Below, in pieces: positions 1 to 9,374 of a stretch of DNA of 64,000 bases. The translations under genes were made by a program, and so were the position numbers. How positions within the stretch are numbered: position 1 is the first letter of the stretch; each line of letters starts with the position of its first letter. This DNA is from Jatrophihabitans_A lederbergiae. Lineage in GTDB: Bacteria > Actinomycetota > Actinomycetes > Mycobacteriales > Jatrophihabitantaceae. Location of the stretch: positions 178,786 through 242,785 of the forward strand of contig NZ_JAVREH010000004.1 of the NCBI RefSeq assembly GCF_031845305.1, given 5' to 3'. A model generated the notes under the pieces. It was not told the DNA's origin. It saw only the letters and a program-made list of their open reading frames with translations, and did no database searches.

Positions 1-2
1 AC

Positions 3-1070
3 GTGCTGCGCGAGCATCACCTGCTGCGCGAGCTCGCCGACGCCTCGGTTCCGGTGGTCGACGCCTTCGGCACCGTGATCGACCGCAGCGACCAGCAAGA
101 TCACCACCTGGACGGGCTGCTGATCACCCGCCACCTGCCGTACTCACTGCCCTACCGGTCGCTGTTCACCGAGCGCTCACTGCCCGATCTGCGGTCCCGG
201 CTGCTGGACGCGCTGGCGCAGCTGTTCGTCCGGCTGCACCTGAGCGGGTTCTTCTGGGGTGACTGCTCGCTGTCCAACACGCTGTTTCGCCGGGACGCGG
301 GATCACTGGCCGCCTACCTGGTCGACGCCGAGACCGGCGAGATGCATCCGCAGCTGTCCCGGGGGCAGCGCTCGCACGACATCAGCATCGCCACCGAGAA
401 CATCGCCGGTGAGCTGATGGACCTGCAGGCCGGTGGCTACCTGTCGATGGACGACGACCCGGTCGAGACGGCGATGGCGCTGCAGCCGCGCTACGACAAG
501 CTGTGGGCCGAGCTGACCGACGACGAGGTCTACCCCTCGGGTGAGAGTTACCGCATCGAGGAACGCGTCCGCCGGCTGAATTCGCTGGGCTTCGACGTGT
601 CCGAGATCGGCATCCGGACCGAGGACGCCGGTCGCAAGCTGCGGTTCGAGACACACATCGTCGAGCCGGGACACCACCAGCGGCGGGTGTACGCGCTCAC
701 CGGGCTGCGGGTGCAAGAGAACCAGGCACGGCAGATCCTGTCCGACCTGGCCCGCTTCCGCGCGAAGTGGATCGAGGGCGTCGAGCACGACATTCCCGAG
801 GACCTGGCCGCCCGGCGCTGGCTGGACGAGAAGTTCTACGGGGTGCTCGGCATGATCCCGGACCGGCTGCGCCGCAAGCTTCCCGACGCCGAGCTGTTCC
901 ACGAGATCGCCGAGCACCGGTGGCTGATGTCGGAGCAGCTGGGACGCGATGTCGGACGCCAGGCGGCGGTGGACGACTATGTGAAGACGGTGCTGTCCAA
1001 ATTGCCCGACACGGCAGTGCGCATCCTGACCGATCCGATAACTGAGGAGATGCCGGTGATCCGGGAATGA
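3..1070 (+). CDS. DUF4032 protein with a kinase-like fold (5' end outside window)
   Basis: The reading frame is open to the left edge, so the true start and part of the N-terminal lobe lie outside the window; about 355 residues remain. The visible part resembles the lipopolysaccharide-kinase/WaaP-like fold that precedes DUF4032. A catalytic-loop-like segment (GFFWGDCSLSNT, near residue 83) is followed by VDAET, in the place of a metal-binding DFG. The C-terminal 200 residues are the DUF4032 part. The substrate is unknown. The stop overlaps the start of the next gene as ATGA, indicating co-translation with the metallo-hydrolase. Family assignment is from pattern recognition only. Confidence 0.7.
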   Translation: MLREHHLLRELADASVPVVDAFGTVIDRSDQQDHHLDGLLITRHLPYSLPYRSLFTERSLPDLRSRLLDALAQLFVRLHLSGFFWGDCSLSNTLFRRDAGSLAAYLVDAETGEMHPQLSRGQRSHDISIATENIAGELMDLQAGGYLSMDDDPVETAMALQPRYDKLWAELTDDEVYPSGESYRIEERVRRLNSLGFDVSEIGIRTEDAGRKLRFETHIVEPGHHQRRVYALTGLRVQENQARQILSDLARFRAKWIEGVEHDIPEDLAARRWLDEKFYGVLGMIPDRLRRKLPDAELFHEIAEHRWLMSEQLGRDVGRQAAVDDYVKTVLSKLPDTAVRILTDPITEEMPVIRE

Positions 1071-1726
1071 CGTACACGGGTGAGGTCGGTGTCGGCGGTC
1101 CGGTCGACCAGCGCGAGCTGCCGGGGCTGAGCGTCGCCAAAGTCGCCGTCGGGTCGATGTCGAACAACGCCTACCTGCTTCGGTGCACCGCCACCGGCGA
1201 GGCGCTGCTGATCGACGCGGCCGCCGAGCCGGAGCGGCTGGCCGAGTTCGTGCACCTGGGCGGAGTTCCGGCAAGCGCCGTCGTCACCACCCACCAGCAC
1301 GGCGACCACTGGCAGGCCCTTGCCGCGGTGGTCGCCCAGACCGGTGCGCGGACGATGGCCGGAGCCGACGATGCCGGCGGCATCCCGGTGCAGACGGACC
1401 GGCTGCTGCACCACGGCGACACCGTGCATGTGGGCAACGCCGAACTCGCGGTGATCACCCTGCGCGGGCACACCCCGGGGTCGGTCGCGCTGTATTACCA
1501 GGACCCCGAGGGGACGGGGCACCTGTTCACCGGCGACTCGCTGTTTCCCGGCGGCCCCGGGCGCACCACCAGTCCCGTGGACTTCATCAGCCTGATGGAC
1601 GACCTGGAGCAGCGGGTGTTCGGCGTCTACGAAGACTCGACGTGGGTGTATCCCGGCCACGGCAACGACACCACTCTGGGTGCCGAGCGTGGCTCGCTCG
1701 CGGAGTGGCGCGCCCGCGGCTGGTGA
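1067..1726 (+). CDS. MBL-fold metallo-hydrolase (glyoxalase II-like)
   Basis: A 219-residue cytoplasmic metallo-beta-lactamase-fold hydrolase. The metal-binding signature THQHGDHW lies near residue 75, followed by RGHTPGS (third His), TGDSLF (bridging Asp) and YPGHGND (last His), the usual order for a binuclear zinc/iron site. The length matches single-domain glyoxalase II-like hydrolases, which cleave thioesters or related bonds; the actual substrate cannot be read from the sequence. It starts inside the stop codon of the DUF4032 gene (ATGA), so the two are probably one operon. Confidence 0.85.
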   Translation: MTYTGEVGVGGPVDQRELPGLSVAKVAVGSMSNNAYLLRCTATGEALLIDAAAEPERLAEFVHLGGVPASAVVTTHQHGDHWQALAAVVAQTGARTMAGADDAGGIPVQTDRLLHHGDTVHVGNAELAVITLRGHTPGSVALYYQDPEGTGHLFTGDSLFPGGPGRTTSPVDFISLMDDLEQRVFGVYEDSTWVYPGHGNDTTLGAERGSLAEWRARGW

Positions 1727-1874
1727 CCAGCGGTCACGCGGAGCAGGCCTGCGCGATCTCACGCCGCAGCGCTGGGCTCATCTCGGTGCCGGACCATGTT
1801 CGATGAGCGCCCGCACCCCATCGGCGGTAATGCGGTCGGCTCACTCCCGCAGCGCAACTACGCTGGAGCGTGAC

Positions 1875-4800
1875 ATGCCTGCTTCCGTCACGCCACCGGC
1901 CACTACGCCACCGCCCGCGTCCCGGCCGCCGAAGTCGCCCAGTCGCGGCAAGCCGTCCGGATCGTCAGAACTGCAGCGCGAGCTGGCCGAGCGCATCAAT
2001 CAGCTCGGGCTCCGCGACCGGCACCGGCTCGGCAGGCGGCTGGACGGCTTCCGCGGCAAGCGCGCCGCCACGGCCGAGCAGCTGGCTTCCCTTGCCGCCG
2101 ACGTGGACCGCGCGGAATTGCGGCTGAGCGACCGCCGTGCCGCCGTGCCCGCCCTGAGCTACCCGCCGGACCTTCCGGTCAGCCAGCGCCACGACGACCT
2201 GCTCGCCGCCATCCGCGACCATCAGGTCGTCGTCATCGCGGGTGAGACCGGCTCGGGCAAGACCACCCAGATTCCCAAGCTGTGCCTGGAACTGGGACGC
2301 GGCGTGCTGGGCATGATCGGGCACACCCAGCCACGCCGGATCGCCGCGCGCGCGGTCGCCGAGCGGGTCGCGGAGGAACTCGGCAGCGAGGTCGGCGAGG
2401 TGGTGGGCTTCGCCGTCCGGTTCACCGATCGGGTAAGCGACACCAGCCTGATCAAGCTCATGACCGACGGCATCCTGCTCGCCGAGATCCAGCGCGACCG
2501 GGAGCTTCGGCAGTACGACACGATCATCATCGACGAGGCGCACGAGCGAAGCCTGAACATCGACTTCCTGCTGGGCTACCTCCGTCAACTGCTGGCGCGC
2601 CGGCCCGACCTCAAGCTGATCATCACCTCGGCGACCATCAACCCACAGCGCTTCGCCGACTACTTCGGTGGCGCGCCGGTCGTCGAGGTGTCCGGGCGCA
2701 GCTACCCGGTCGAGGTGCGCTACCGCCCGCTGGTCGCCGAGCGCTTCCTGGCTTCCGAGGACGACGACGAGTACGACTTCGACGACGAGCGGCCGGCCGG
2801 CGGCAGCACCAAGGCAGCGGGAGCAAGGGCCGACGGCGACGACCGGGACCAGATCACCGCGATCTGCGACGCGTTGGAGGAGTTGCGCCGCGAGCCGCCC
2901 GGCGACGTCCTGGTGTTCCTGTCCGGTGAGCGGGAGATCCGTGACACCGCGGACGCCATCAACGGCATGGACCTGACCGGCACCGAGGTGCTGCCGCTGT
3001 ACGCGCGACTCTCCAGCGCCGAGCAGCACCGGGTGTTCAGCGCGCACCGGGGACGCCGGGTGGTGCTGGCCACCAACGTCGCCGAAACGTCGCTGACGGT
3101 GCCGGGCATCAAGTACGTGATCGATACCGGAACCGCCAGGATCTCCCGGTACAGCCAGCGCACCAAGGTGCAGCTGCTGCCGATCGAGGCCATCTCGCAG
3201 GCCTCGGCGAAGCAGCGGGCCGGTCGCTGCGGGCGTACCTCGGAGGGCATCTGCATCCGGCTGTACTCCGAGGACGACTTCGAGTCCCGGCCGGAGTTCA
3301 CCGACCCCGAGATCCTGCGTACCAACCTCGCGTCCGTCATCCTGCAGATGGCCTCGCTGGAGCTCGGGTCGATCGAGAAGTTCGGGTTCATCGACCCGCC
3401 GGACGCCCGCCAGGTCGCCGACGGTGTCGGCCTGCTCACCGAACTCGGCGCTTTGGAGGCGACCGGCCGGGCGCTCCCCCGGCTCACCGACCTCGGACGG
3501 CAGATCTCGCAGCTGCCGGTCGATCCGCGGCTGGCCCGGATGATCGTCGAGGCTGACAAGCGTGGCTGCCTGCGCGATGTGCTGGTGCTCGCGGCGGCGC
3601 TGTCCATCCAGGACCCGCGGGAGCGTCCGGTAGAGCACAAGCAGGCCGCCGACCAGCAGCATGCCCGGTTCGCCGATCCCACCTCGGACTTCGCCGCCTA
3701 CCTCAACCTGTGGCGCCACGTCCGCGAGCAGCAGCGGGAGCTGTCCTCGAACCAGTTCCGCCGGATGTGCCGCACCGAGTACCTGAGTTACCTGCGCATC
3801 CGGGAGTGGCAGGACCTGTTCAGCCAGCTCCGCCAGATCGTCAAGGGGATGGGCCTGGTCGTCGGCGACGAGCCCGGCGACGCCGAGCAGATCTCGCGCA
3901 GCCTGCTGTCCGGGCTGCTGTCCCACGTGGGCCTGCGCGACCCGGCGCGGCGCGACTATCTCGGCGCGCGCAACGCCCGATTCGCGATCTTTCCCGGCTC
4001 TGCGCTGTTCAAGAAGCAGCCGCAGTTCGTGATGTCGGCCGAACTGGTGGAGACGTCCCGGCTGTGGGCGCGCGTCAACGCCGCCGTCCAGGCCGAGTGG
4101 GCCGAGGAGCTGGCCCCGCAGCTGGTGAAGCGCAGCTACAGCGAGCCGCACTGGGAGCGCCGGCGTGGCGCCGTGGTCGCTATCGAGCGGGTGACGCTGT
4201 ACGGCGTGCCGCTGGTGGTCGGGCGCAAGGTCGGTTACCACCAGATCGAGCCGGAGCTGTCGCGGGAACTGTTCATCCGGCACGCCCTGGTCGAGGGTGA
4301 CTGGGACACCCGGCACCACTTCTTCAAGGCCAACCAGCAGCTGGTCGCCGAGGTCCAGGACCTGGAGAACCGGGCTCGCCGCCGCGACATTCTGGTGGAC
4401 GACGATTCGGTGTTCGCCTTCTACGATCAGCGCATTCCCGCCTCGGTGGTGTCGGGCGGCCACTTCGACGCATGGTGGAAGAAGGCCCGGCACAAGACTC
4501 CCGACCTGCTCGACCTGTCCACCAATCAGCTGATCCGGCCGGGTGTCGGGGACATCTCGCCGAACCAGTTCCCGGACCGGTGGAGTTCTGGCACGTTCGA
4601 CCTGGACCTGAGCTACCGCTTCGAGCCGGGTGCGGCCGAGGACGGCGTCACGGTCACCATCCCGCTGCCGGTGCTGGGTGAGGCTACCGACGCCGGCCTG
4701 GACTGGCAGGTGCCGGGCCTGCGCACCGAGTTGGTCACCGCGTTGCTGCGGACGCTGCCCAAGCACATCCGGCGCGGCGTCGTCCCGATTCCGGACACCG

Positions 4801-5954
4801 CGGCCGAACTGGTGGCCGCACTGCCCGACCCCGCTCCCGTGGGCGCACGGGTCACCAGGGTGCTCAGCGCGGAACTGCGCCGGCTCAAGCACGTCGACAT
4901 CCCGGACGACGCCTGGGACCTGTCCAAACTGCCCGAGCACCTGCGCCCCACCTACCGGGTGGTCGACGCCGACGGCACGCTGCTGGCTGAGGGCAAGGAC
5001 CTCGCCGAGTTGCAGAAGCGCTTCGCGCCCGAGGTGACGGCGACCCTGCAGAGCGCCACCGCCGACGTCGCCCGCGACAAGATCACCAGCTGGGACTTCG
5101 ACGAGCTGCCGAGGACGGTGCAGCGCCAGGTCAGCGGCAACCTGATCACCGGCTACCCGGCACTCGTGGACGCTCTGGACTCGGTATCCATCCGGGTGCT
5201 GCCCAACCAAGCCCGGCAGCAGGTCGAGATGTGGACCGGCACCCGCCGGCTGCTGTTGCTGAACCTGCCGTCACCGGTCAAGGACCTCATCCGGGGCCTC
5301 AGCCAGCGTCAGCGCCTCACCCTGAGCCGGACGCCGCACGGCTCCCCTGCCGCGTTGCTGGCCGACTGCGTTGCCGCGTCGGTGGACGAGCTGATGCGCA
5401 AGGCCGGCGGTCCGGCGTGGGACCGAGCGGGCTTCGATCGGTTGCGCGCAGCCGTGGGCGCGGGCCTGCACGAGACCGCGGCGCAGGCACTCCGGGTGGT
5501 CGAGGGCATCATCGCCGACGCCCAGCGCGTCGAGGTCCGCCTCGGCGAGCTGACCGCCAAGCCGCTCGCCCCGGTCGTGGCCGAGGCACGGGCACACCTC
5601 GATGAGCTGGTGTACGCCGGTTTCGTCGCCGGCACCGGGTTGGCCCACCTGCCGCACGTCCGTCGCTACCTCAGGGCGCTGGATCAGCGGCTGGCCGACG
5701 CGCCGACCAACCTGGCACGCGACCGGGAGCGGCAGGCGACCGTCGACCTGGTGCGGCGCGACCTGGCCGAGCTGCGGGCCAAGCTTGCGGACGAGGACGA
5801 CGGGGCGGTGCCCGTTCGGCTGACCGAGATCGGCTGGATGATCGAGGAGCTGCAGGTCAGCCTGTTCGCCCAGAAGCTCGGAACGGCCCACCCGGTGTCC
5901 GTGCCACGGATCCACGCCGCGATGGATGCCCTCGACCCGGCGATGGCCGGCTGA
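1875..5954 (+). CDS. hrpA: ATP-dependent RNA helicase HrpA
   Basis: A DEAH-box RNA helicase of 1359 residues, close to the usual 1300 for HrpA. Motifs run in order: Walker A GETGSGKTTQ near residue 123, DEAH near residue 220, SAT in motif III, then QRAGRCGR in motif VI, followed by the HA2/OB region and the long C-terminal DUF3418 domain. In Escherichia coli HrpA acts on fimbrial mRNA and on stalled ribosomes. The ATG at 1875 is chosen because GGAG lies six bases upstream and the frame before it is low-complexity; an ATG at 1803 is the alternative. A negatively charged insert (EDDDEYDFDDE) sits between the two RecA lobes. Confidence 0.95.
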   Translation: MPASVTPPATTPPPASRPPKSPSRGKPSGSSELQRELAERINQLGLRDRHRLGRRLDGFRGKRAATAEQLASLAADVDRAELRLSDRRAAVPALSYPPDLPVSQRHDDLLAAIRDHQVVVIAGETGSGKTTQIPKLCLELGRGVLGMIGHTQPRRIAARAVAERVAEELGSEVGEVVGFAVRFTDRVSDTSLIKLMTDGILLAEIQRDRELRQYDTIIIDEAHERSLNIDFLLGYLRQLLARRPDLKLIITSATINPQRFADYFGGAPVVEVSGRSYPVEVRYRPLVAERFLASEDDDEYDFDDERPAGGSTKAAGARADGDDRDQITAICDALEELRREPPGDVLVFLSGEREIRDTADAINGMDLTGTEVLPLYARLSSAEQHRVFSAHRGRRVVLATNVAETSLTVPGIKYVIDTGTARISRYSQRTKVQLLPIEAISQASAKQRAGRCGRTSEGICIRLYSEDDFESRPEFTDPEILRTNLASVILQMASLELGSIEKFGFIDPPDARQVADGVGLLTELGALEATGRALPRLTDLGRQISQLPVDPRLARMIVEADKRGCLRDVLVLAAALSIQDPRERPVEHKQAADQQHARFADPTSDFAAYLNLWRHVREQQRELSSNQFRRMCRTEYLSYLRIREWQDLFSQLRQIVKGMGLVVGDEPGDAEQISRSLLSGLLSHVGLRDPARRDYLGARNARFAIFPGSALFKKQPQFVMSAELVETSRLWARVNAAVQAEWAEELAPQLVKRSYSEPHWERRRGAVVAIERVTLYGVPLVVGRKVGYHQIEPELSRELFIRHALVEGDWDTRHHFFKANQQLVAEVQDLENRARRRDILVDDDSVFAFYDQRIPASVVSGGHFDAWWKKARHKTPDLLDLSTNQLIRPGVGDISPNQFPDRWSSGTFDLDLSYRFEPGAAEDGVTVTIPLPVLGEATDAGLDWQVPGLRTELVTALLRTLPKHIRRGVVPIPDTAAELVAALPDPAPVGARVTRVLSAELRRLKHVDIPDDAWDLSKLPEHLRPTYRVVDADGTLLAEGKDLAELQKRFAPEVTATLQSATADVARDKITSWDFDELPRTVQRQVSGNLITGYPALVDALDSVSIRVLPNQARQQVEMWTGTRRLLLLNLPSPVKDLIRGLSQRQRLTLSRTPHGSPAALLADCVAASVDELMRKAGGPAWDRAGFDRLRAAVGAGLHETAAQALRVVEGIIADAQRVEVRLGELTAKPLAPVVAEARAHLDELVYAGFVAGTGLAHLPHVRRYLRALDQRLADAPTNLARDRERQATVDLVRRDLAELRAKLADEDDGAVPVRLTEIGWMIEELQVSLFAQKLGTAHPVSVPRIHAAMDALDPAMAG

Positions 5955-5982
5955 GCACTGCTGGTGGGCTGAGGGCCGGGGG

Positions 5983-6522
5983 TCAGTCGGTGGCGCTGAC
6001 CGCTGCCGCTATCCCCGCGTAATACGCGCCGCGGAAGAACACCAGCGGGTCGCCGATGTGGGCGTGCACGCCCATCCGTTGGATCTCGGCAATGACGACG
6101 GTGTGGTCACCGGCCGGGTACTCGGCCTGGACGGCGCACTCGATCCAGCCGAGGGCGTCGCCCAGCAGCGGGGCGCCGTTCTCGCCGGCCGACCAGGCGA
6201 TGCCCTCGAAGCGCTCGCCGGCCTTACCCGCGAACTGCCGGCTGACGTCCTCCTGACCGGCGGACAGCACGTTGATGGCGATCGCGCCGACCTCGCGCAG
6301 CTGAGGCCAGGTGGTCGAGGACTGCGCCGGGCAGAACAGCACCAGCGGCGGTTGCAACGACAGGGACGTGAACGAGTTCATCGACAGCCCCACCGGACCG
6401 GAGCCGGTCTGCGCGGTGATCACCGCGACGCCGGTCGGGTAATGCCCCAGCACATGCCGGAAGGATTCGGCGTCCGGATGGCTGAGAGCCGGCCCGGACG
6501 TGATCAGCAGTTCGTCGTCCAC
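5983..6522 (-). CDS. flavin reductase family protein
   Basis: A 179-residue FMN-binding split-barrel protein of the flavin reductase/HpaC-like family. It shows the typical sequence HYPTGVAVITA near residue 28, GLSMNSFTSLSLQPPLVLFC after it, and the C-terminal GDHTVVIAEI strand. Such proteins reduce flavin with NAD(P)H, often for a partner monooxygenase, but no partner is adjacent. It converges with hrpA across a 28-base gap, so it is a separate transcription unit. Confidence 0.85.
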   Translation of the reverse strand: MDDELLITSGPALSHPDAESFRHVLGHYPTGVAVITAQTGSGPVGLSMNSFTSLSLQPPLVLFCPAQSSTTWPQLREVGAIAINVLSAGQEDVSRQFAGKAGERFEGIAWSAGENGAPLLGDALGWIECAVQAEYPAGDHTVVIAEIQRMGVHAHIGDPLVFFRGAYYAGIAAAVSATD

Positions 6523-6651
6523 CCGGTCAGCCTAGTCAGCAGCGACGTCCGGACATAACGGCCATCCCGCGCGGTCGAGTGCGGCCGGACGCGGCGATAA
6601 GCTCACCGCCACAATCCCGCTCCAGCAACCCGCTCCAGCAGACAGGACGTC

Positions 6652-7251
6652 ATGGATCTGATCACCGCGATCCGCTCCCGCCGCAGCACCGCCCCGGTCA
6701 CCGACGCGGCGCCGTCGGAGGCGGAGCTGCGTGAGCACCTCGCGGTGGCGGCGCACAGCCCAGACCATGCCGGGCTCCGGCCGTGGCGGCTGATCAGCAT
6801 CCGGGGTGCCGCGCGGCAGCGGCTGGGCGACGCACTGGTCACCGGCTTCGGCGACGAGCCGGGAACACCGGCGGCTGCCAAGACCGCCTCCCGGCCGCTG
6901 CGAGCCCCGCTGCTGGTGGCAATCGTCTGCACGCCGGTGCAGCACCCGAAGGTGCCGGCCTGGGAGCAGCTGGCCGCGACCGCCGCGATGGTCAGCACCC
7001 TGGAGCTGGTGCTCTTCAACGCCGGTTGGACGGCGATGTGGCGCAGCGGCCCCGCGGTGGAGCTACCCGAGGTTCGCCGGCTGCTCGAACTGGCCGAGCA
7101 CGAGCAGCTGCTCGGCTGGCTCTACATCGGCGGCTCGCCGGACACGGGTCCGGCGCAGAATGCAGCTGTCGGTTCGGCTGTTGTCGAGCAGCCCGATCCA
7201 GAGGTCGGAGGCAAGTTGTCCGAACTGTCAGCCGGCACCGCTACGGTCTGA
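6652..7251 (+). CDS. nitroreductase family protein
   Basis: A 199-residue FMN-dependent nitroreductase-fold protein. The N-terminus (ITAIRSRRSTAPVTD) carries the conserved RRS that contacts FMN phosphate. A mid-region with PLLVAIVCTP and the C-terminal GWLYIGG segment fit the fold. The physiological substrate is not predictable. It lies 63 bases upstream of hmgA in the same direction and could be co-transcribed with the tyrosine-degradation genes, though there is no translational coupling. Confidence 0.8.
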   Translation: MDLITAIRSRRSTAPVTDAAPSEAELREHLAVAAHSPDHAGLRPWRLISIRGAARQRLGDALVTGFGDEPGTPAAAKTASRPLRAPLLVAIVCTPVQHPKVPAWEQLAATAAMVSTLELVLFNAGWTAMWRSGPAVELPEVRRLLELAEHEQLLGWLYIGGSPDTGPAQNAAVGSAVVEQPDPEVGGKLSELSAGTATV

Positions 7252-7314
7252 GAAGCAATTCGGCAAGCATTGGCAAGCACTGAATCGAAGGCGAAAGACA
7301 AGGGAGTCCACGCC

Positions 7315-8523
7315 ATGGCGTACTACCGCAGCGTCGGAGCCGTTCCACCGAAGCGGCACACCCAGCACCGCGATCCGGCCGGCACGCTCTACTTCGAAGA
7401 GCTGATGGGTGAAGAGGGCTTCAGCTCTGACTCGTCCCTGCTCTATCACCGCAACATTCCGTCGGCGTTGATGGACGTGCGCCGATGGCAACTGCCCGAT
7501 CAGGGGACGGTTCCGAACACGCCGTTGACGCCTCGGCACCTGGTGCTGCCCCAGCTGTTCGCGGGCTCGGACCCCGCCGAGGTCGATGCGGTCACCGGCC
7601 GCCGGCTGGTGCTCGGCAACCCGGACGTGCGGATCAGCTACGTCGTCGCCGGGCGCGCGTCGTCGTTCTACCGCAACGCCATCGGCGACGAGTGCGTGTT
7701 CGTGCAGGGCGGAACGGCGACGGTCGAGACGATCTTCGGCGCGATCGACGTCGCCGACGGTGACTACGTGCTGCTACCGCGCGCCACCACGCACCGCTGG
7801 CTCCCCACTGGCGATGAGCCCGTTCGGCTCTATTGCATCGAGGCGAACTCGCACATCGCCGCACCGAAGCGGTACCTGTCCCGGTTCGGCCAACTGCTCG
7901 AGAACGCTCCGTACTGCGAACGGGATCTGCGCGGCCCGGCGCAGCCACTGCTGGCAGCGACCGGCGAGGCGCCCGGGTCCGGGTTCGAGGTTTTCGTCAA
8001 GCACCGCGACTCGACCGGCATCGTGGGCAGCGTGCACGTGCTGCCGCACCATCCCTTCGACGTGGTCGGCTGGGACGGCTGCCTATACCCGTATGCCTTC
8101 AACGTCCGGGACTTCGAGCCCATCACGGGTCGGGTGCATCAGCCCCCGCCGGTGCACCAGGTGTTCGAGGGCGACAACTTCGTGATCTGCAACTTCGTAC
8201 CGCGCAAGGTGGATTACCACCCGCTGTCGATCCCGGTGCCCTACTACCACTCCAATGTCGACTCCGACGAGGTCATGTTCTACGTCGCCGGCAACTACGA
8301 GGCGCGCAAGGGCTCCGGCATCGGGCCGGGATCGATCTCGCTGCATCCCGGCGGCCATTCACACGGACCGCAACCCGGCGCGTACGAGGCAAGCATCGGC
8401 GTCGAGTTCTTCGACGAGCTCGCGGTCATGGTGGACACCTTCCGCCCCCTGGAGCTGGGCGAGGCCGGCCGGTCCGCCGACGACGGCAAGTACGCCTGGA
8501 GCTGGACCGGCGGCCGGGCGTGA
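7315..8523 (+). CDS. hmgA: homogentisate 1,2-dioxygenase
   Basis: A ring-opening Fe(II) dioxygenase of 402 residues that converts homogentisate to maleylacetoacetate in phenylalanine/tyrosine breakdown. The family landmarks are present: a conserved N-terminus (FEELMGEEGFSSDSSLLYHR), a His/Glu iron-ligand region (YYHSNVDSDEVMFY) and the HPGGHSHGP loop carrying the last His. ATG 7315 is chosen over the upstream in-frame start at 7270 because AGGGAG lies eight bases before it. The stop overlaps the next start (GTGA), placing it first in a three-gene coupled operon with the 284-residue protein and fumarylacetoacetase. Confidence 0.95.
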   Translation: MAYYRSVGAVPPKRHTQHRDPAGTLYFEELMGEEGFSSDSSLLYHRNIPSALMDVRRWQLPDQGTVPNTPLTPRHLVLPQLFAGSDPAEVDAVTGRRLVLGNPDVRISYVVAGRASSFYRNAIGDECVFVQGGTATVETIFGAIDVADGDYVLLPRATTHRWLPTGDEPVRLYCIEANSHIAAPKRYLSRFGQLLENAPYCERDLRGPAQPLLAATGEAPGSGFEVFVKHRDSTGIVGSVHVLPHHPFDVVGWDGCLYPYAFNVRDFEPITGRVHQPPPVHQVFEGDNFVICNFVPRKVDYHPLSIPVPYYHSNVDSDEVMFYVAGNYEARKGSGIGPGSISLHPGGHSHGPQPGAYEASIGVEFFDELAVMVDTFRPLELGEAGRSADDGKYAWSWTGGRA

Positions 8524-9374
8524 CCACGGCGGCTCGCGAAGAGATCCCACCGCTGTTCCAGGGCCTGTTCGACGACGCGGCACTGTTCCCGCCCGGCAAC
8601 TCGCCCATGCCGGATGCGGTGCGGCTGCATGGCGAGCACCGGCGGAGCGCGCACGCCGGCCTGGTGGGCGGCTTCGTCTGCCCGAGCGGGCGGCTGTCCG
8701 AACTCGATGCCGCCGCGCGTGAGAACGACCTCGGCACCAGGGCCGTCTCGCTCACGGTGCCCGGTGGGGCGGACGAGCTGGCGCGGGCGGTGCGCTCGGT
8801 GGGGGCGTACCCGGGGCTGCGGCTGGCCGCGATCGAGGTTCCGGTGCCGGCCGGCGAACTGCCAGCGGCGCTCCGCGAGCTCAGCACGGTTGCCGCCGCC
8901 GAGGGCTGCGCGGTGTTCGTGGAGGTTCCGGTCAGGGACGTGACCGCATCGATCAGCGATCAACTCGCCGAGTCGGGTCTGTGCCTGAAGGTGCGCACCG
9001 GCGGCACGGTGGCGGAGGCCTTTCCCGACGATGCGATGCTGGCGGCCGCGATCGGTACGGCCGTACGGAGCCGCGTCCGGTTCAAGTGCACCGCCGGACT
9101 GCACAACGCCATCCGCCATGTCGATCCGGCGACGGGCTTCGCGCACCACGGCTTTCTCAACGTCCTGCTCTCGGTGCACGCCGCGCAGATAGGCTCTGCA
9201 GTGGCCGGGGACCTGCTCGCCGCACGAGACCCGGCCGACCTGGCCCGGCAGGTGCGAGCGCTGTCTCCCGAGGCGGCCGAGACGTTGCGCGCCCAGTTCC
9301 GCTCGATCGGCAGCTGCAGCATCACCGAGCCGTTGAACGACCTCAGAACTCTGGGATTGGTGAGCGCGGCATGA
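8520..9374 (+). CDS. conserved hypothetical protein in homogentisate operon
   Basis: 284 residues with no named family that I recognise. It starts at GTG 8520 inside the hmgA stop and ends in an ATGA overlap with fumarylacetoacetase, so it is translationally coupled on both sides. The C-terminal half has alternating strand/helix periodicity like a TIM barrel, with LKVRTGG near residue 155, FKCTAGLHNAIRH near residue 184 and a downstream HHGFLNVL. The K-x-TAGLH motif recurs in uncharacterised proteins of many bacteria as far as I recall. No maleylacetoacetate isomerase is seen nearby, so a role at that step is a reasonable guess and not shown. Confidence 0.75.
   Translation: MTTAAREEIPPLFQGLFDDAALFPPGNSPMPDAVRLHGEHRRSAHAGLVGGFVCPSGRLSELDAAARENDLGTRAVSLTVPGGADELARAVRSVGAYPGLRLAAIEVPVPAGELPAALRELSTVAAAEGCAVFVEVPVRDVTASISDQLAESGLCLKVRTGGTVAEAFPDDAMLAAAIGTAVRSRVRFKCTAGLHNAIRHVDPATGFAHHGFLNVLLSVHAAQIGSAVAGDLLAARDPADLARQVRALSPEAAETLRAQFRSIGSCSITEPLNDLRTLGLVSAA

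Noticed and set aside
1965..5210. A 1081-codon open frame antisense to hrpA
   Set aside because: It mirrors the third-position GC bias of the helicase gene, has no recognisable motifs, and the plus strand carries complete DEAH helicase motifs.
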